Source of the DNA: Deltaproteobacteria bacterium
GTDB taxonomy: Bacteria > Myxococcota > Kuafuiibacteriia > Kuafuiibacteriales > Kuafuiibacteriaceae
Assembly: GCA_016713425.1 (NCBI GenBank)
Contig: JADJPE010000005.1
Coordinates: 1,612,001 to 1,676,000 of the forward strand
Reading direction: 5' to 3'
Length of the DNA stretch: 64,000 bases
The notes beneath the pieces are model-generated. The model did no database searches. It had not been told where the DNA came from and saw only the letters and a list, made by a program, of their open reading frames with translations. Of the stretch, positions 34,092 to 46,921 are shown piece after piece. A program made the translations under genes and the position numbers. Within the stretch, counting starts at the first letter, position 1; each line of letters begins with the position of its first letter.

Positions 34092-35941
34092 AAGACGGCG
34101 CTCGATCCGGTCAGCGCAATGCGTTTTGGGCCGGAGGCGCCGGCGATTTCAGGTGCCGGCGTTCCCGAAGCATCTCCATAGAGCGCGTCGTTCGACGCCA
34201 GGACCAAGCGCCAACGCGCGTTGGGCATGCTCGGCAGCGGGCTCGCGTCGAAGGGCACTTCGGTGTCCGTGGGGCGAAGGTTGAAGAAGCCGAGGATCGC
34301 GGGGCCTTCTGGGTCCCTGCGGAGCAGACGGATCCAGCCCTGTTCTTCATCGAAGTCGACGTGCGTCAAGTCTTTGCGCCCGTTGCGCAAGCAGACGAAC
34401 CTTGCGCGGAGTGCGAGAAGGTCGGTGTAGAAGCGGAGAATCTTTGCATGACCAGGTTCGGTGAGGCGCTGCCAGTTGAGCTTCGACTGGATGAAGCTCT
34501 CCTCACTCTGCGGATTCGGGAACTCGCGACCGAACGACGCGAACTCACGAGCCCGCCCGATGCGCACGGCTTCGCCGAGATCGGGATCTCCATGATCAGT
34601 GAAGTAGTAGAACGGGGCGACCTCACCCCACTCCTGTCCCATGAACAACATCGGAAGTTGAGGCGCCGCGAACAACAGCGCAGCCGCAAGCTTTTGTTGC
34701 GCGTACGTCACCAAACAGGAGAGTCGATCGCCGGCTGATCCATTGGCCACTTGATCGTGGTTTTGGATGTAGCCAACGAAGCGCTCGCCCGGAAGGTGTG
34801 CGGCCGGTCTTCCATGACGTCGCCCGCGGAAGCGGGAGTACCGTCCATCGTAAACGAAGCTCTTTGCGATCGATTTGCCCACATCCGCCACGCGCCCGAA
34901 GTCTGCGAAGTATCCGCGCTCCGTCTCCGTCAAGGCTGTGTGCACGGCGTGGTGGAAGTCATCGCTCCATTGGCTATCGACGCCGTAGCCGCCTCGCTCG
35001 ACCGATTCGATGATGCGCGGGTCGTTGAGATCGCTCTCCGCGATGATGGCGGTCGTGCGTCCGAGCGCGGCGGCTTGTGCGTGTGCTTTGGCTGTGAGCT
35101 CCTCGAGAATATGGGTTGCGCTCATGTCGAAAATGCCGTGGACCGCGTCGAGGCGAAGGCCGTCGAAGTGATACTCGGTGATCCAGTAGAGCGTATTGTC
35201 GATGAAGAATCGCCGAACGTCATCGGAGCCTGCGCCGTCGAAGTTGAGCGCATCGCCCCACGGCGTCTTGTATCGGTCCGTGAAATACGGACCGTAAACG
35301 CCGAGATAGTTCCCCTCCGGGCCGAGGTGGTTGTAGACGACGTCGAGCACGACGGCCAATCCGGCCGCGTGGCAGGCATCGACCAGCCGCTTGAGGCCAT
35401 CCGGGCCGCCAAAGCTGTGCTGCGGTGCGTAGAGTGCGACGCCATCATAGCCCCAGTTGCGTGCGCCGGGGCACTGGGCCACCGGCATCAGCTCAACGGC
35501 CGTAATCCCCAAACTCAGCAGGTGAGGGAGCTTTTCGATGGCGGCGTCAAAGGTGCCCTCGGGCGTGAACGTCCCGACGTGGAGCTCGTAGAGCACGAGG
35601 TCCTTCAGCGCGCGACCCTTCCACGCCCCATCGGTCCACGCGAACGCCGCCGGATCGACGACGCGAGATGCGCCGTGAACGCCGTGCGGCTGCCATCTCG
35701 TGACGGGGTCTGGGCGATCATGGGCGCCATCGACGACGAAGAAGTAGTCATCGTTCGGTGCTGCATCGTCGACCACGGCCTCGAAGACACCTTCCCGCTC
35801 TCGGGAAGAACCCATCGCGAAGATCTGTGGCCCGCTGCTACGCAGGAGCTTCAGGTCGATCTGCTTTGCGAACGGCGCCCAAACCCGGAAACAGACACCT
35901 CCGTTCGGAAGAACCTTGGCGCCAAACTCAAGTTGCCACAC
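34022..35941 (-). CDS. treZ: Malto-oligosyltrehalose trehalohydrolase
   Basis: 639 residues, a GH13 enzyme with the TreZ N-terminal domain (FGAKVLPNGGVCFRVWAP). The barrel carries YELHVGTFTPEGTF, VVLDVVYNHLGPEGNYL, the nucleophile Asp in FDGLRLDAVHGIF, the acid Glu in TAIIAESDLND and the third carboxylate in YIQNHDQVAN. It releases trehalose from maltooligosyl-trehalose made by TreY. It follows treY by 11 bases in the same direction, an operon. The last ~20 residues (after SAVFYSE) extend past the usual end and are the part overlapping the dockerin gene. Confidence 0.95.
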   Translation of the reverse strand: MWQLEFGAKVLPNGGVCFRVWAPFAKQIDLKLLRSSGPQIFAMGSSREREGVFEAVVDDAAPNDDYFFVVDGAHDRPDPVTRWQPHGVHGASRVVDPAAFAWTDGAWKGRALKDLVLYELHVGTFTPEGTFDAAIEKLPHLLSLGITAVELMPVAQCPGARNWGYDGVALYAPQHSFGGPDGLKRLVDACHAAGLAVVLDVVYNHLGPEGNYLGVYGPYFTDRYKTPWGDALNFDGAGSDDVRRFFIDNTLYWITEYHFDGLRLDAVHGIFDMSATHILEELTAKAHAQAAALGRTTAIIAESDLNDPRIIESVERGGYGVDSQWSDDFHHAVHTALTETERGYFADFGRVADVGKSIAKSFVYDGRYSRFRGRRHGRPAAHLPGERFVGYIQNHDQVANGSAGDRLSCLVTYAQQKLAAALLFAAPQLPMLFMGQEWGEVAPFYYFTDHGDPDLGEAVRIGRAREFASFGREFPNPQSEESFIQSKLNWQRLTEPGHAKILRFYTDLLALRARFVCLRNGRKDLTHVDFDEEQGWIRLLRRDPEGPAILGFFNLRPTDTEVPFDASPLPSMPNARWRLVLASNDALYGDASGTPAPEIAGASGPKRIALTGSSAVFYSEDLSSMPDARDERPIRSRLA

Positions 35942-35952
35942 AGAACGTGCTC

Positions 35953-38805
35953 CTATCCTCGGCGCCGCTCGAGCAGCGCCAACGGCAAGCGAGCGAAGAC
36001 GTCGCTCACCAAGAGTGAATGGCCGGCGACGCCGACCTTGCGACCCGTGAGCGCATCGATATAGGTATGCTCAGCCAGGTCGGTCGAAAGTGCCACCGTC
36101 GTGTCTTTCCACACCTTCTGACCGACCGGCGGTGCCTCCGCCGCGCCAAGTGCGGAAAACCAACGCCCGACCATCGTGATGACGACGTCATCTTCATAGA
36201 CCCGCGCGAAGGCCACCACGCGGTCGGCGTGATGCCCCGAGACCTCGAGCGGGATGTATTCTCCGGCGGTGAACACTGCACGTTGGCGTCTTCGCACCGT
36301 GAGCGCTCGATGGGTGACGAACATCTTGATCGCCCCGTCTCCCATGCTCTCGAGCAGTGTTCCGACGAGCCCGCCGAGATCGTTCTCGTCGCATGAGCGA
36401 ATCGACTGCAACATCGATCGGCGACGCTCGAAGTCCACCGGCCGACGGTTGTCAGGGTCGACCAGGCTGAGATCCCAAAGCTCGCAGCCCTGGTAGAAAT
36501 CGGGTACCCCAGGCGCCGTGCACTTGAGGAGCACCTGGGCCAGCGATCCGTACACGGCAATCCGCGCCAGCGGCCGCTGAAAAGCTACGAGTGCTCGCAA
36601 GAATTCGTTGTCCGGGGTATCGCGAAGGATGGCGGCGACGAAGCGCTCTACCGCACTCTCCCACTCTTCATCGGGGCTCACCCAGCTTGTGTGGATCTTG
36701 GCTTCGCGTAACGCCTTTTGCATATAGGCTTGTACGCGTCCGAGAAGCTCGGTTCGACCTCTTGCATCGGGCTCCTCGAACGGCCACATGCCGATGAGTG
36801 TTTGGTACAGGAGATATTCCTCATTCGCGTCGGGCACCTCGCATCCATCGACCTCGATCCGATGAGGCGCATTGAGCGCCTGAAAGCGCGAAAACAAACG
36901 TCCCCAGGCCTCCGGCATCTCGGAGAGCACGCGGATACGTGCCCGGACATCTTCGCCGCGCTTCGTATCGTGGGTCGCTGTGCTCAACTGGGTGTGCGGG
37001 TGGCGGACGAAGCGGTCGATGTTCTGCCGATGAAAATACTCCACCGAAACTGAAGGATGTACCGGAGAACCGCCCACCTCGCCCTGCGATGACAGAGGAT
37101 AGAAGCGATAGAACGCGGTGTCTTCGAGCGCCTTCGCCGTGACGCCGCCGGTGAGTTGCTGAAGTCGAAGTACGAACTGACGTCGCTGATCCATCTCGTC
37201 GTCGGTCAAGCCTTCTGGATGCTCCAGCTTGAGCAATGTGCGCAGGAACTCGAAGAGGGAGGACGGCATGTCGGCGTTGCGCCGACGGGCGCGCTGCACC
37301 GCCATGTCGATCACCCGTCGATCGTGCGCATCGACCTCGACCGAGCCAGGACGAACGTAGGTCCGGTACACCGACAAGCAGGCGACGATCTCGACGAGGG
37401 CTTTGCGCAGGTCGCGCAAGGTGAAGTCGCGTGATCGTCGATGTTGCTCCGAGATGCGGTCGAGACGCCGCGAAAGCATTGCGATCTCGCTCGACATGGC
37501 GCGATCGAGCACCAGCTTCTTACACGCATAGACGACGTTCGCGTAATCATCGACGACGCCCGTCGCGCTACGGTAGAAGTCGATCAGGCGCTTCGTTCCG
37601 CTTGGCTCGACGAACAGCCCGCCGACCAGGTTCAAGAACTCATAGCCGGTCGTTCCGTGCACCGGCCAGTGGGCCGGGAGCGATTGCCCCTCCGCGTGGA
37701 TCTTCTCGACGACCAGGTAGGCCCCGTTGGGCCCACAGCGGGCCTCGAGGGTCTGCAGATACGCGGTCGGGTCGAGCAGACCGTCGACGTGGTCGATACG
37801 GAGGCCCGTCACCCGGCCACTTTGGACGAGCTCGAGCACGACCTGGTGCACGTCTTCGAAGACGGCCGGCTCCTCCACGCGCAACGCCGCGAGGTCGTTG
37901 ATGTCGAAGAATCGGCGATAGTTGATCTCGTCGGATGCGACACGCCAATGCGCTACGCGATAGGCTTGATCGCTCAGCATCGCGTCGAGCGCGTCGAAGC
38001 TCCGCGGATCGCCGACGACACCGTTGATGGTGTCGACCGACTCGAGGACGGCCGCCCGAACCGGCTCGCTTTCGTCGACCAAGACGGCGAGGCGGGCCTT
38101 GATGATCTCCTTCTCGCGTGCGCGCTCGCGGATCCGTTCGGGATCGGTCTCGGCTCGAGGCGGCAAATTTCGGATCGCCACCAGGATGCTCTCGAGGATC
38201 GCGAGCCCCGCGAACTCCTCTCCCTGGCTCTCTCGCAGCAGCTCGACGGCGGGCTGGAGCACGTGAGACCAACTCTTCGGCGCGAGCGGCAGCGACCAGT
38301 CGTAGTAGGCGAGGGACAAGGCGCCTGCCCCGTAGAGCACTCGAAGCTCCCCGCCCTCGAGCACCCGGCCAAACTGATCACCGAGAATCGGGAGCAGCAC
38401 ACGATCCCGCAAGTCGGGCTTCGGTGGGCGCCAATCGATGTCGAAATAGGCCGCGAATGGGGAGCTCGGACCGTTTTCGAGCACGTCATTCCACCAGGCG
38501 TTCTCGTGGGTCGCGACGCACATGTGGTTTGGTACGACGTCGACCAGCAGGCCCATGTCGAGCTCGCGCAGCCGATCGGCCATTTGCTCCAGGCTCGCGT
38601 AGGATCCGAGCTCGGGATTCGGCTGGGTGTGGTCTACGACGTCGTATCCGTGTGCGCTGCCCGCGCGCGCCTTGAGGATCGGCGCGGTGTAGACGTCGCT
38701 GGCGCCGAGATCGTGGAGGTAGTCGGCCAGCGCTTCAACCTCCGGGAAACCGAAGCCCTTACGCAATTGGAGGCGATACGTGGCCGCCGGAATTCTCGTT
38801 GCCAT
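35953..38805 (-). CDS. treY: Malto-oligosyltrehalose synthase
   Basis: 950 residues. It starts at 38805 with the standard TreY sequence MATRIPAATYRLQLRKGFGF; a further upstream start adds 17 atypical residues. Family motifs include HGYDVVDHTQPNPELG, LLVDVVPNHM, GLRIDHVDGLLDP (nucleophile), YLVVEKIHAEGQSLP (acid) and LSTATHDTKRGEDVRAR. TreY turns the reducing end of alpha-1,4-glucans into a trehalose unit by intramolecular transglycosylation. Divergent from the TreS fusion gene, with a 102-base shared upstream region in which no clear promoter was seen. Confidence 0.96.
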   Translation of the reverse strand: MATRIPAATYRLQLRKGFGFPEVEALADYLHDLGASDVYTAPILKARAGSAHGYDVVDHTQPNPELGSYASLEQMADRLRELDMGLLVDVVPNHMCVATHENAWWNDVLENGPSSPFAAYFDIDWRPPKPDLRDRVLLPILGDQFGRVLEGGELRVLYGAGALSLAYYDWSLPLAPKSWSHVLQPAVELLRESQGEEFAGLAILESILVAIRNLPPRAETDPERIRERAREKEIIKARLAVLVDESEPVRAAVLESVDTINGVVGDPRSFDALDAMLSDQAYRVAHWRVASDEINYRRFFDINDLAALRVEEPAVFEDVHQVVLELVQSGRVTGLRIDHVDGLLDPTAYLQTLEARCGPNGAYLVVEKIHAEGQSLPAHWPVHGTTGYEFLNLVGGLFVEPSGTKRLIDFYRSATGVVDDYANVVYACKKLVLDRAMSSEIAMLSRRLDRISEQHRRSRDFTLRDLRKALVEIVACLSVYRTYVRPGSVEVDAHDRRVIDMAVQRARRRNADMPSSLFEFLRTLLKLEHPEGLTDDEMDQRRQFVLRLQQLTGGVTAKALEDTAFYRFYPLSSQGEVGGSPVHPSVSVEYFHRQNIDRFVRHPHTQLSTATHDTKRGEDVRARIRVLSEMPEAWGRLFSRFQALNAPHRIEVDGCEVPDANEEYLLYQTLIGMWPFEEPDARGRTELLGRVQAYMQKALREAKIHTSWVSPDEEWESAVERFVAAILRDTPDNEFLRALVAFQRPLARIAVYGSLAQVLLKCTAPGVPDFYQGCELWDLSLVDPDNRRPVDFERRRSMLQSIRSCDENDLGGLVGTLLESMGDGAIKMFVTHRALTVRRRQRAVFTAGEYIPLEVSGHHADRVVAFARVYEDDVVITMVGRWFSALGAAEAPPVGQKVWKDTTVALSTDLAEHTYIDALTGRKVGVAGHSLLVSDVFARLPLALLERRRG

Positions 38806-38907
38806 TCGAACATTCTCCCCAAAGAACCTGAACCGTTGCACGAGCCGGTCTCGCAATCAACCGCCTTCGTCTTGACGTTAGGGGCCATCCGAGGGAGTCA
38901 GCACGAT

Positions 38908-42206
<3,299 letters not shown>

Positions 42207-42210
<4 letters not shown>

Positions 42211-44084
42211 GCGAGTACCGCGATGCCCTACGCCGACTTGGCGTTGAACGTCTCGTGCTCGCCATTCATCAGGTGAGTTTTCCCGGAGGTCCAGATGATC
42301 TCGGTGTCGGGACACCCTACAACGCGTCCGGTCATGCGTTTCTTCGCTTCGTGTCTTCTCTTGGGTTCACTGGGGTGGCTCTGGGCCCGTCGGGGGTGAC
42401 CTCGCTCGCCAATCCATCGCCCTACGACAGTTCGCTTTTTTCGACGAATCCCATGTTTCTCGACGTCGGTGATCCCGCCGTACGCCGCACGCTGAGCGGA
42501 CGCGCGTCCTCCGGCTGGAACTCGAACTCGAACTCGAATGGGAGCTCGAATGGGAGCTCGAATGCGAACGCGAACTCGAATGCGGGCGTCGGCGTAGGCG
42601 CTGTTCGTCCGGATCGCGCGAATCATACGGCGGCCTGGTACATTGCGCGCGAAATCCTTGCCGCCTTTCGGGATGAGGCGCGCAGGGATGCTGCAAGTTC
42701 GAAAGCGTTGGACGCCGAGCTTGCGTTGTTTGCGCGCGAGGCACCTTGGCTCCCGCGCGAAGCCACCTTCGAAGGCGCGAGCGCGCTGTACGGCGACGAC
42801 TGGCGGATGTGGCCGGCGAACTACGCGACCGACGAGTGGGCCGAGGACGTTTTTCGGGTTGGGCAATGGCTGCTTTTTGGGCAGCATGCTCGGACACGCG
42901 AGGTCGCGCGCGATTGTCGGCTTCGTCTCTATGCGGACGCACAGATCGGCATTTCACATCGCGATCGATACCTGCTCGAAGATCTATTCTTGCCCGGCTA
43001 CGCGATGGGCGCACCGCCCTCCCGAACGAATCCGGTCGGGCAACCGTGGGGCTACCCGGTTCTTCATCCTGAACTCATCGAGCAGGCGGAGGGCGCGGGG
43101 CAGCAATTTCTGAAGGCGCGGGTGAACCGGCTCCTGTCGATGCACGACGGACTTCGCATCGACCATGTGCATGGATGGGTCTGTCCTTGGGTCTACCGAA
43201 CAGACTCAGATTCGGCGCTCGATCCTTTGCACGCGGTGCAAAATGGTGCGCGGCTGCACGAATCGCCCGACCTCCCCGATCATCCGGAGCTCTCGCGCTT
43301 TGCGTATGTTCGGGGGGCGCAGCTCGATCGGGATCGCCCGCGCTATCATGATGACTGGGTGCGTTCGCTTGACGAAGCGCAGATCGCTCGCTTTTCGTCG
43401 TCGGTCGACGTGCTCATGGAGAGCGCGGGCCAGTACGGTGTTCGAAACGAGGATCTCTTGGTCGAGGTGTTGAGCACATGTCCGAGACCTTTGGCAGAGG
43501 TCCTTCGCTCTCACGGTCTTGGGCGATTTCGGGTCACCCAGAAAGCCAACGTGAGCGATTCGACCGACGTTTATCGGAGCGACAACGCGTCCGACATCGA
43601 TTGGGTCATGGTGGGCAATCACGATACGCCACCGCTTCGTCTTGCGGTTGAGCGGTGGGGAGACGATGAACTCGCGCGTCGCGCCGCATGGCTTGCTCGT
43701 CTTCTTCTACCGGCGGGAACGACGCCCGAGGCGCGCCAGCAGTTCTTGTCGAAGTTGGTGAGCGATCGGACGGCGATGTGCGAGGCGATGCTCGCGGAGT
43801 TGTTTGTCTGTCCGGCGCGCAATGTGCAAATCTTCTGGGCCGATCTCTTCGGTCTTGAGGCTCAATACAATCGGCCTGGCTCGGTCGACCCAGAAAACTG
43901 GACTCTGCGAGTTCCGGTTGAATTCGAGTCAGCGCTGGCGCGAGCGATCACCGCCGGTCATGCACCCTCGCTTCGGCGAGTTCTCGCGCTTGCGCTTCGG
44001 GCGCGCGCCGACGGCGCGGCCGATCTTGCACTCGCCGAACGCCTCGAGCGCGGCGGTCCCGGCGACCAGGTCCGGCGAGAATAG
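42207..44084 (+). CDS. GH77-like 4-alpha-glucanotransferase, divergent
   Basis: 625 residues; the ATG at 42207 overlaps the TreS stop (ATGA). The N-terminus (HQVSFPGGPDDLGVGTPYNA) and LGFTGVALGPSG resemble the start of MalQ barrels; MWPANYAT and the likely nucleophile in LRIDHVHGW match the core. The later MalQ acid-region signature is altered (DLLVEVLSTCPRPLAEVL), followed by VMVGNHDTPPL. An Asn/Ser low-complexity insert lies at residues ~105-126, near the expected N-terminal loop. It would rearrange alpha-1,4-glucans, fitting the TreY/TreZ/TreS neighbours, but the divergence leaves the exact activity open, so no symbol is given. Confidence 0.78.
42519..42584 (+). repeat. Low-complexity Asn-Ser repeat insert in the GH77-like gene
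   Basis: Repeated 6-bp (aactcg) and 12-bp (aatgggagctcg) units encode NSNSNSNGSSNGSSNANANSNA within the first quarter of the protein. Confidence 0.9.
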
Positions 44085-44315
44085 GTCTCGCAATTGGTGT
44101 CGTAATTGGTCTCGCAATAGTCTCGCAATAGGTCTCGTGTTCGCGAACCAGTCGCGTCCCGGTTACATGCGGCGCGCTTTCAGCTTCCGGTAGGTGTCTG
44201 AGGCTTCCTTGTCCCGGCTGAACTTCTGAGCAAGATCCGATCTATCAACCAGTAACGAGCTTTGGCGTCTTCCTTGCTGGCTCTTTGTCCCAGCGGCCTG
44301 AGAAGGGAGGTGCAA

Positions 44316-44699
44316 ATGGCGAACGTAGCTGTGATGTATTGCCGCAAGCTGAAGGATTACCTTTGCATTGCTTGCACGCGCTGCTTTGAGGCAGCCCACG
44401 AGAAGACCGGCGACTTCGCGGGCTACGACGCCGTGAACCTCGTTGCGATGACGGACTGCGGCGACTGCCCTGGGATGCCGACCAGCCGGGTGGAGCTCCT
44501 GATGAAGGACGCCCAGAATCGAGCGCGGACCATCGATGCGGTCCATTTCGGATCGTGCATGAAAGCGGCCATCGAGGTCGCGAAGTGCCCGATTCGCTTC
44601 GAAGAAACGAAGCGAGAGCTCGAGGGAAGGTTTCCAGGCCTACGCGTTGTCATGGGCACACACGGGGGTAGCCATGGCTCGACCGACGGGTGCTCATGA
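44316..44699 (+). CDS. CGGC-domain (DUF1847-like) putative metal-binding protein
   Basis: 127 residues with a strong ribosome site (gagaagggaggtg) just before the ATG. The Cys pattern is MYCRKLKDYLCIACTRCFEA, followed by TDCGDCPGMPTSR, GSCMKAA and AKCPIRF, as in the CGGC domain thought to bind zinc or another metal. The C-terminus is HGGSHGSTDGCS. Function unknown. The 231 bases upstream have no gene; they contain irregular repeats of ggtctcgcaat around 44090-44145. Confidence 0.85.
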   Translation: MANVAVMYCRKLKDYLCIACTRCFEAAHEKTGDFAGYDAVNLVAMTDCGDCPGMPTSRVELLMKDAQNRARTIDAVHFGSCMKAAIEVAKCPIRFEETKRELEGRFPGLRVVMGTHGGSHGSTDGCS

Positions 44700-44913
44700 A
44701 GGCAAGCTTTTCCGTTACTTGCGGGTGTCCGAAAGCCACGGATTTCCCGCCATCTACACCCCGCGCCCCACAAAGGCTCATGCGCATAATCCCTCAGCCG
44801 GATTAGCGTTTTTCTGGACCGGGCGACCAAAGTCGTTGAACGCCGATCTCCTTGCTTGACGAGTTCTGAGCAAACCCTAATCTGGAGGCACTTGCGTCAG
44901 GAGGATTCTAGTC
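44700..44913. other. Intergenic stretch with no supported gene
   Basis: 214 bases between the CGGC-domain gene and the FmdB-type gene. A small inverted repeat (aatcc-7-ggatt near 44788-44805) is followed by agcgttttt, which is too weak to call a terminator. The FmdB gene has a ribosome site (caggagg) at its 3' end. Confidence 0.3.
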
Positions 44914-45273
44914 ATGCCCATGTACGAATACGAGTGTGAGAAGTGTGGGCTCTTCGAGGTGAGCCAGCGGATTACGGAAGATGCACTGACTCGACATACC
45001 TGTGGAGCGCCGGCGCATCGCGTGATTTCGCGGACCGCTTTCGCGCTCAAGGGCAGTGGTTGGTACGCCGACGGATACGGTGCTTCGAACACTTCATCAG
45101 GACAAAGCTCGAAGTCGAACAATGAGGGTGGCAGCTCGAGTGGCAGCTCGAGCAGTACCTCGAGCAGTGGCTCCACGTCATCATCGTCGGAGGCTCCCGC
45201 TGCGAGCAGATCGAGCGCGACTTCGGCGCCCGGTTCCGCGTCCTCGGGATCCAAGAAAGCGGAAGCGGCCTAG
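44914..45273 (+). CDS. FmdB-family zinc-ribbon protein with Ser-rich tail
   Basis: 119 residues. The N-terminal ~50 form the FmdB/CxxC-CxxC zinc ribbon: MPMYEYECEKCGLFEV and HTCGAPAHRVISR, then GSGWYADGYG typical of the family. The second knuckle reads TCGAPA, with only one clear Cys, so metal binding may be partial. The C-terminal ~60 residues are almost entirely Ser/Gly/Ala, partly as gcagctcgag repeats, and end in KKAEAA. FmdB proteins are thought to be small transcriptional or metal-related regulators; no function can be assigned here. The ribosome site aggagg is 9 bases before the ATG. Confidence 0.88.
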   Translation: MPMYEYECEKCGLFEVSQRITEDALTRHTCGAPAHRVISRTAFALKGSGWYADGYGASNTSSGQSSKSNNEGGSSSGSSSSTSSSGSTSSSSEAPAASRSSATSAPGSASSGSKKAEAA

Positions 45274-45311
45274 ATATCATCCGACCTTCGCCGGCCAAAG
45301 TCGCGGTCGTC

Positions 45312-46382
45312 ATGCCCGCGTACAATGAGGCTCGCTACGTTCGTCGTGCGCTCGAGAGCCTATTTGCACAGACCTATCGTTCGCTGGAAATCATCGTGGT
45401 CGACGATGGATCGACCGACGAGACGCCGCAGATCTTAGCAGGCCTCGCACGCCTCGACGCTCGGGTCCGCGTACTCCGGCAGACCAATCGAGGCATCGTG
45501 GGTGCGCTCAATACCGGCTTTACGGCCGCCTTCGAGGGTGCCGCCGCCTACATCGGGCGCATGGACGCGAACGACATCTCGCGACCCGACCGCATCGCCG
45601 CGCAGGTCGAATACCTCGAGGCGAATCGAGACGTGGGTCTCGTCGGAACCTGGATGCGAACGCTTACGCCCGATGGTGTCGCAACCCGTCGTACCTGGAC
45701 TCCCCCTGAGCTTCCCGGCGCGGTGGCCTGGGCTCTGCATTTCGGAACGGCTTTGGTCCACGCCTCGGTGCTTGGTCGGCGCCATGTCTTCGAATCGGCT
45801 CGCCTCGAAGCCGGGGGCGTCTACCGGTGCGATGGTGTCGAGCACTGCGAGGATTACGACCTTTGGGTTCGGCTTCTTGCGTTGTCGGTGCGCATGGCCA
45901 ACGTACCGCAGCTTCTCTACGAGCGTCGCGATCTTCCAAAGGGCATCACACCGACCCAAGCCGAGATTCAAGCCCGTCGGTCCCTTCGAATCGCGCATCG
46001 TCTGCTCGGGTCGTTTTCCGAAGACGACGCGCGGCTTCTGGTCTCGCTTCACCGACGTCATGAGCTTTCCGCATTCGAGGCCAAACGAGCGGTCGATCTG
46101 CTCCTCGAGCTGCATCGGGACTTCGCGGCCACGTATCCGATGTCGCTTCGCGAACAAGCCATGGTGGCGGATGATGTCACGCGAAAGCTTTGGTCACGCC
46201 TTTGGGCCTCGTCTGCCCTTCGTCCGCCGGTCACCGAGGCGGAAACGTCGGTGCTGCGGATGCGCGCACGTGTCGCTTCGCTTCTGATGTCGCGTCGTCA
46301 TGCACGTAGTCTTGCGCGGGTGGGGTGCGGCGCGATTCAACGACGAATCCTCGGGGCGCGGGAGAAGTGGACAGAGGTGTGA
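45312..46382 (+). CDS. Family 2 (GT-A) glycosyltransferase
   Basis: 356 residues. The nucleotide-sugar-binding strand and helix are PAYNEARYVRRALESLFAQT and IIVVDDGSTDETPQ, with a DxD-type motif in YIGRMDANDIS and an acceptor-site CEDYDLWVRLL (ED-Y acid). The C-terminal ~120 residues are helical. Oddly, the only ATG leaves out most of the first beta strand, although VAVV is encoded in frame immediately upstream (45300-45311) and the frame stays open into the FmdB gene without any ATG, GTG or TTG. A rare start codon (ATC at 45276/45279) is possible. The acceptor is unknown. Confidence 0.85.
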   Translation: MPAYNEARYVRRALESLFAQTYRSLEIIVVDDGSTDETPQILAGLARLDARVRVLRQTNRGIVGALNTGFTAAFEGAAAYIGRMDANDISRPDRIAAQVEYLEANRDVGLVGTWMRTLTPDGVATRRTWTPPELPGAVAWALHFGTALVHASVLGRRHVFESARLEAGGVYRCDGVEHCEDYDLWVRLLALSVRMANVPQLLYERRDLPKGITPTQAEIQARRSLRIAHRLLGSFSEDDARLLVSLHRRHELSAFEAKRAVDLLLELHRDFAATYPMSLREQAMVADDVTRKLWSRLWASSALRPPVTEAETSVLRMRARVASLLMSRRHARSLARVGCGAIQRRILGAREKWTEV

Positions 46383-46453
46383 TAGAGACGCTCATCGGAG
46401 CCAAAGTCGCCCGGTAGAAAGACCTTCGGAGGCCGTGGCACAATCGAGCGACC

Positions 46454-46921
46454 ATGATCGACTGGCGACGTCGTCTCCGCGAAGCCCAGGATGGCGTGCT
46501 CTCCCTGGTTCGCCAGACGCACGAAGCCTACGCGGGCGCCGGACGGTTTGCGCGCATGCGGGGGGCGGTCGTGGGTCTGCTCGGGCTCGACGTGGTGGCC
46601 GTGGTCGTCGGGGTCCTGGTGGCATCGATGCAGGGCGGTCCGTTCGCGCTCGAAGCATGGTTCGAGCCTTCATTCCCGTCCAACATGATCGTCATCCGCA
46701 ACAATGAGGGACCTCTGGAGGCGGTGACGCTCACCCTCGACGACCGCTATCGGCTCGATGTGCCGACTATGGCGCGGGGCTTGGCGGGCTTCGAGGTCGA
46801 GCGGGCATTCAAGGATGAAGCCGGAAAGCGCCCCGATGCCTCATTTCGGCCGTCAGCCCTCGAGATCCGCGTGCTCGACAGCGTCATGCGCCTGCCGTTG
46901 GGAGCGCATGCGGCTCGATAG
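46454..46921 (+). CDS. Small membrane protein of unknown function
   Basis: 155 residues, not recognised. A basic amphipathic N-terminus is followed by a membrane helix (~residues 36-58, AVVGLLGLDVVAVVVGVLVA) and a ~95-residue beta-type soluble region (SNMIVIRNNEGPLEAVTLTL, then DASFRPSALEIRV). The topology suggests a single-pass inner-membrane protein. It overlaps the next gene by 14 bases and is probably co-transcribed with it. Confidence 0.7.
   Translation: MIDWRRRLREAQDGVLSLVRQTHEAYAGAGRFARMRGAVVGLLGLDVVAVVVGVLVASMQGGPFALEAWFEPSFPSNMIVIRNNEGPLEAVTLTLDDRYRLDVPTMARGLAGFEVERAFKDEAGKRPDASFRPSALEIRVLDSVMRLPLGAHAAR

Noticed and set aside
34751..36064. 437-codon plus-strand frame opposite treZ/treY
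   Set aside because: Antisense to conserved GH13 catalytic motifs; no recognisable domain.
37441..38907. 489-codon upstream extension of the TreS reading frame
   Set aside because: It lies antisense to treY, has no domain resemblance, and treY motifs on the other strand are clear. The GTG at 38908 gives a normal TreS N-terminus.
38806..38907. Promoter (ttgacg at 38872) between treY and treS
   Set aside because: No matching -10 element at the expected distance, so the hexamer is not enough.
44785..44815. Candidate Rho-independent terminator (aatcc/ggatt hairpin then agcgttttt)
   Set aside because: Stem of only five mostly weak pairs and a short T-run; below the evidence needed.
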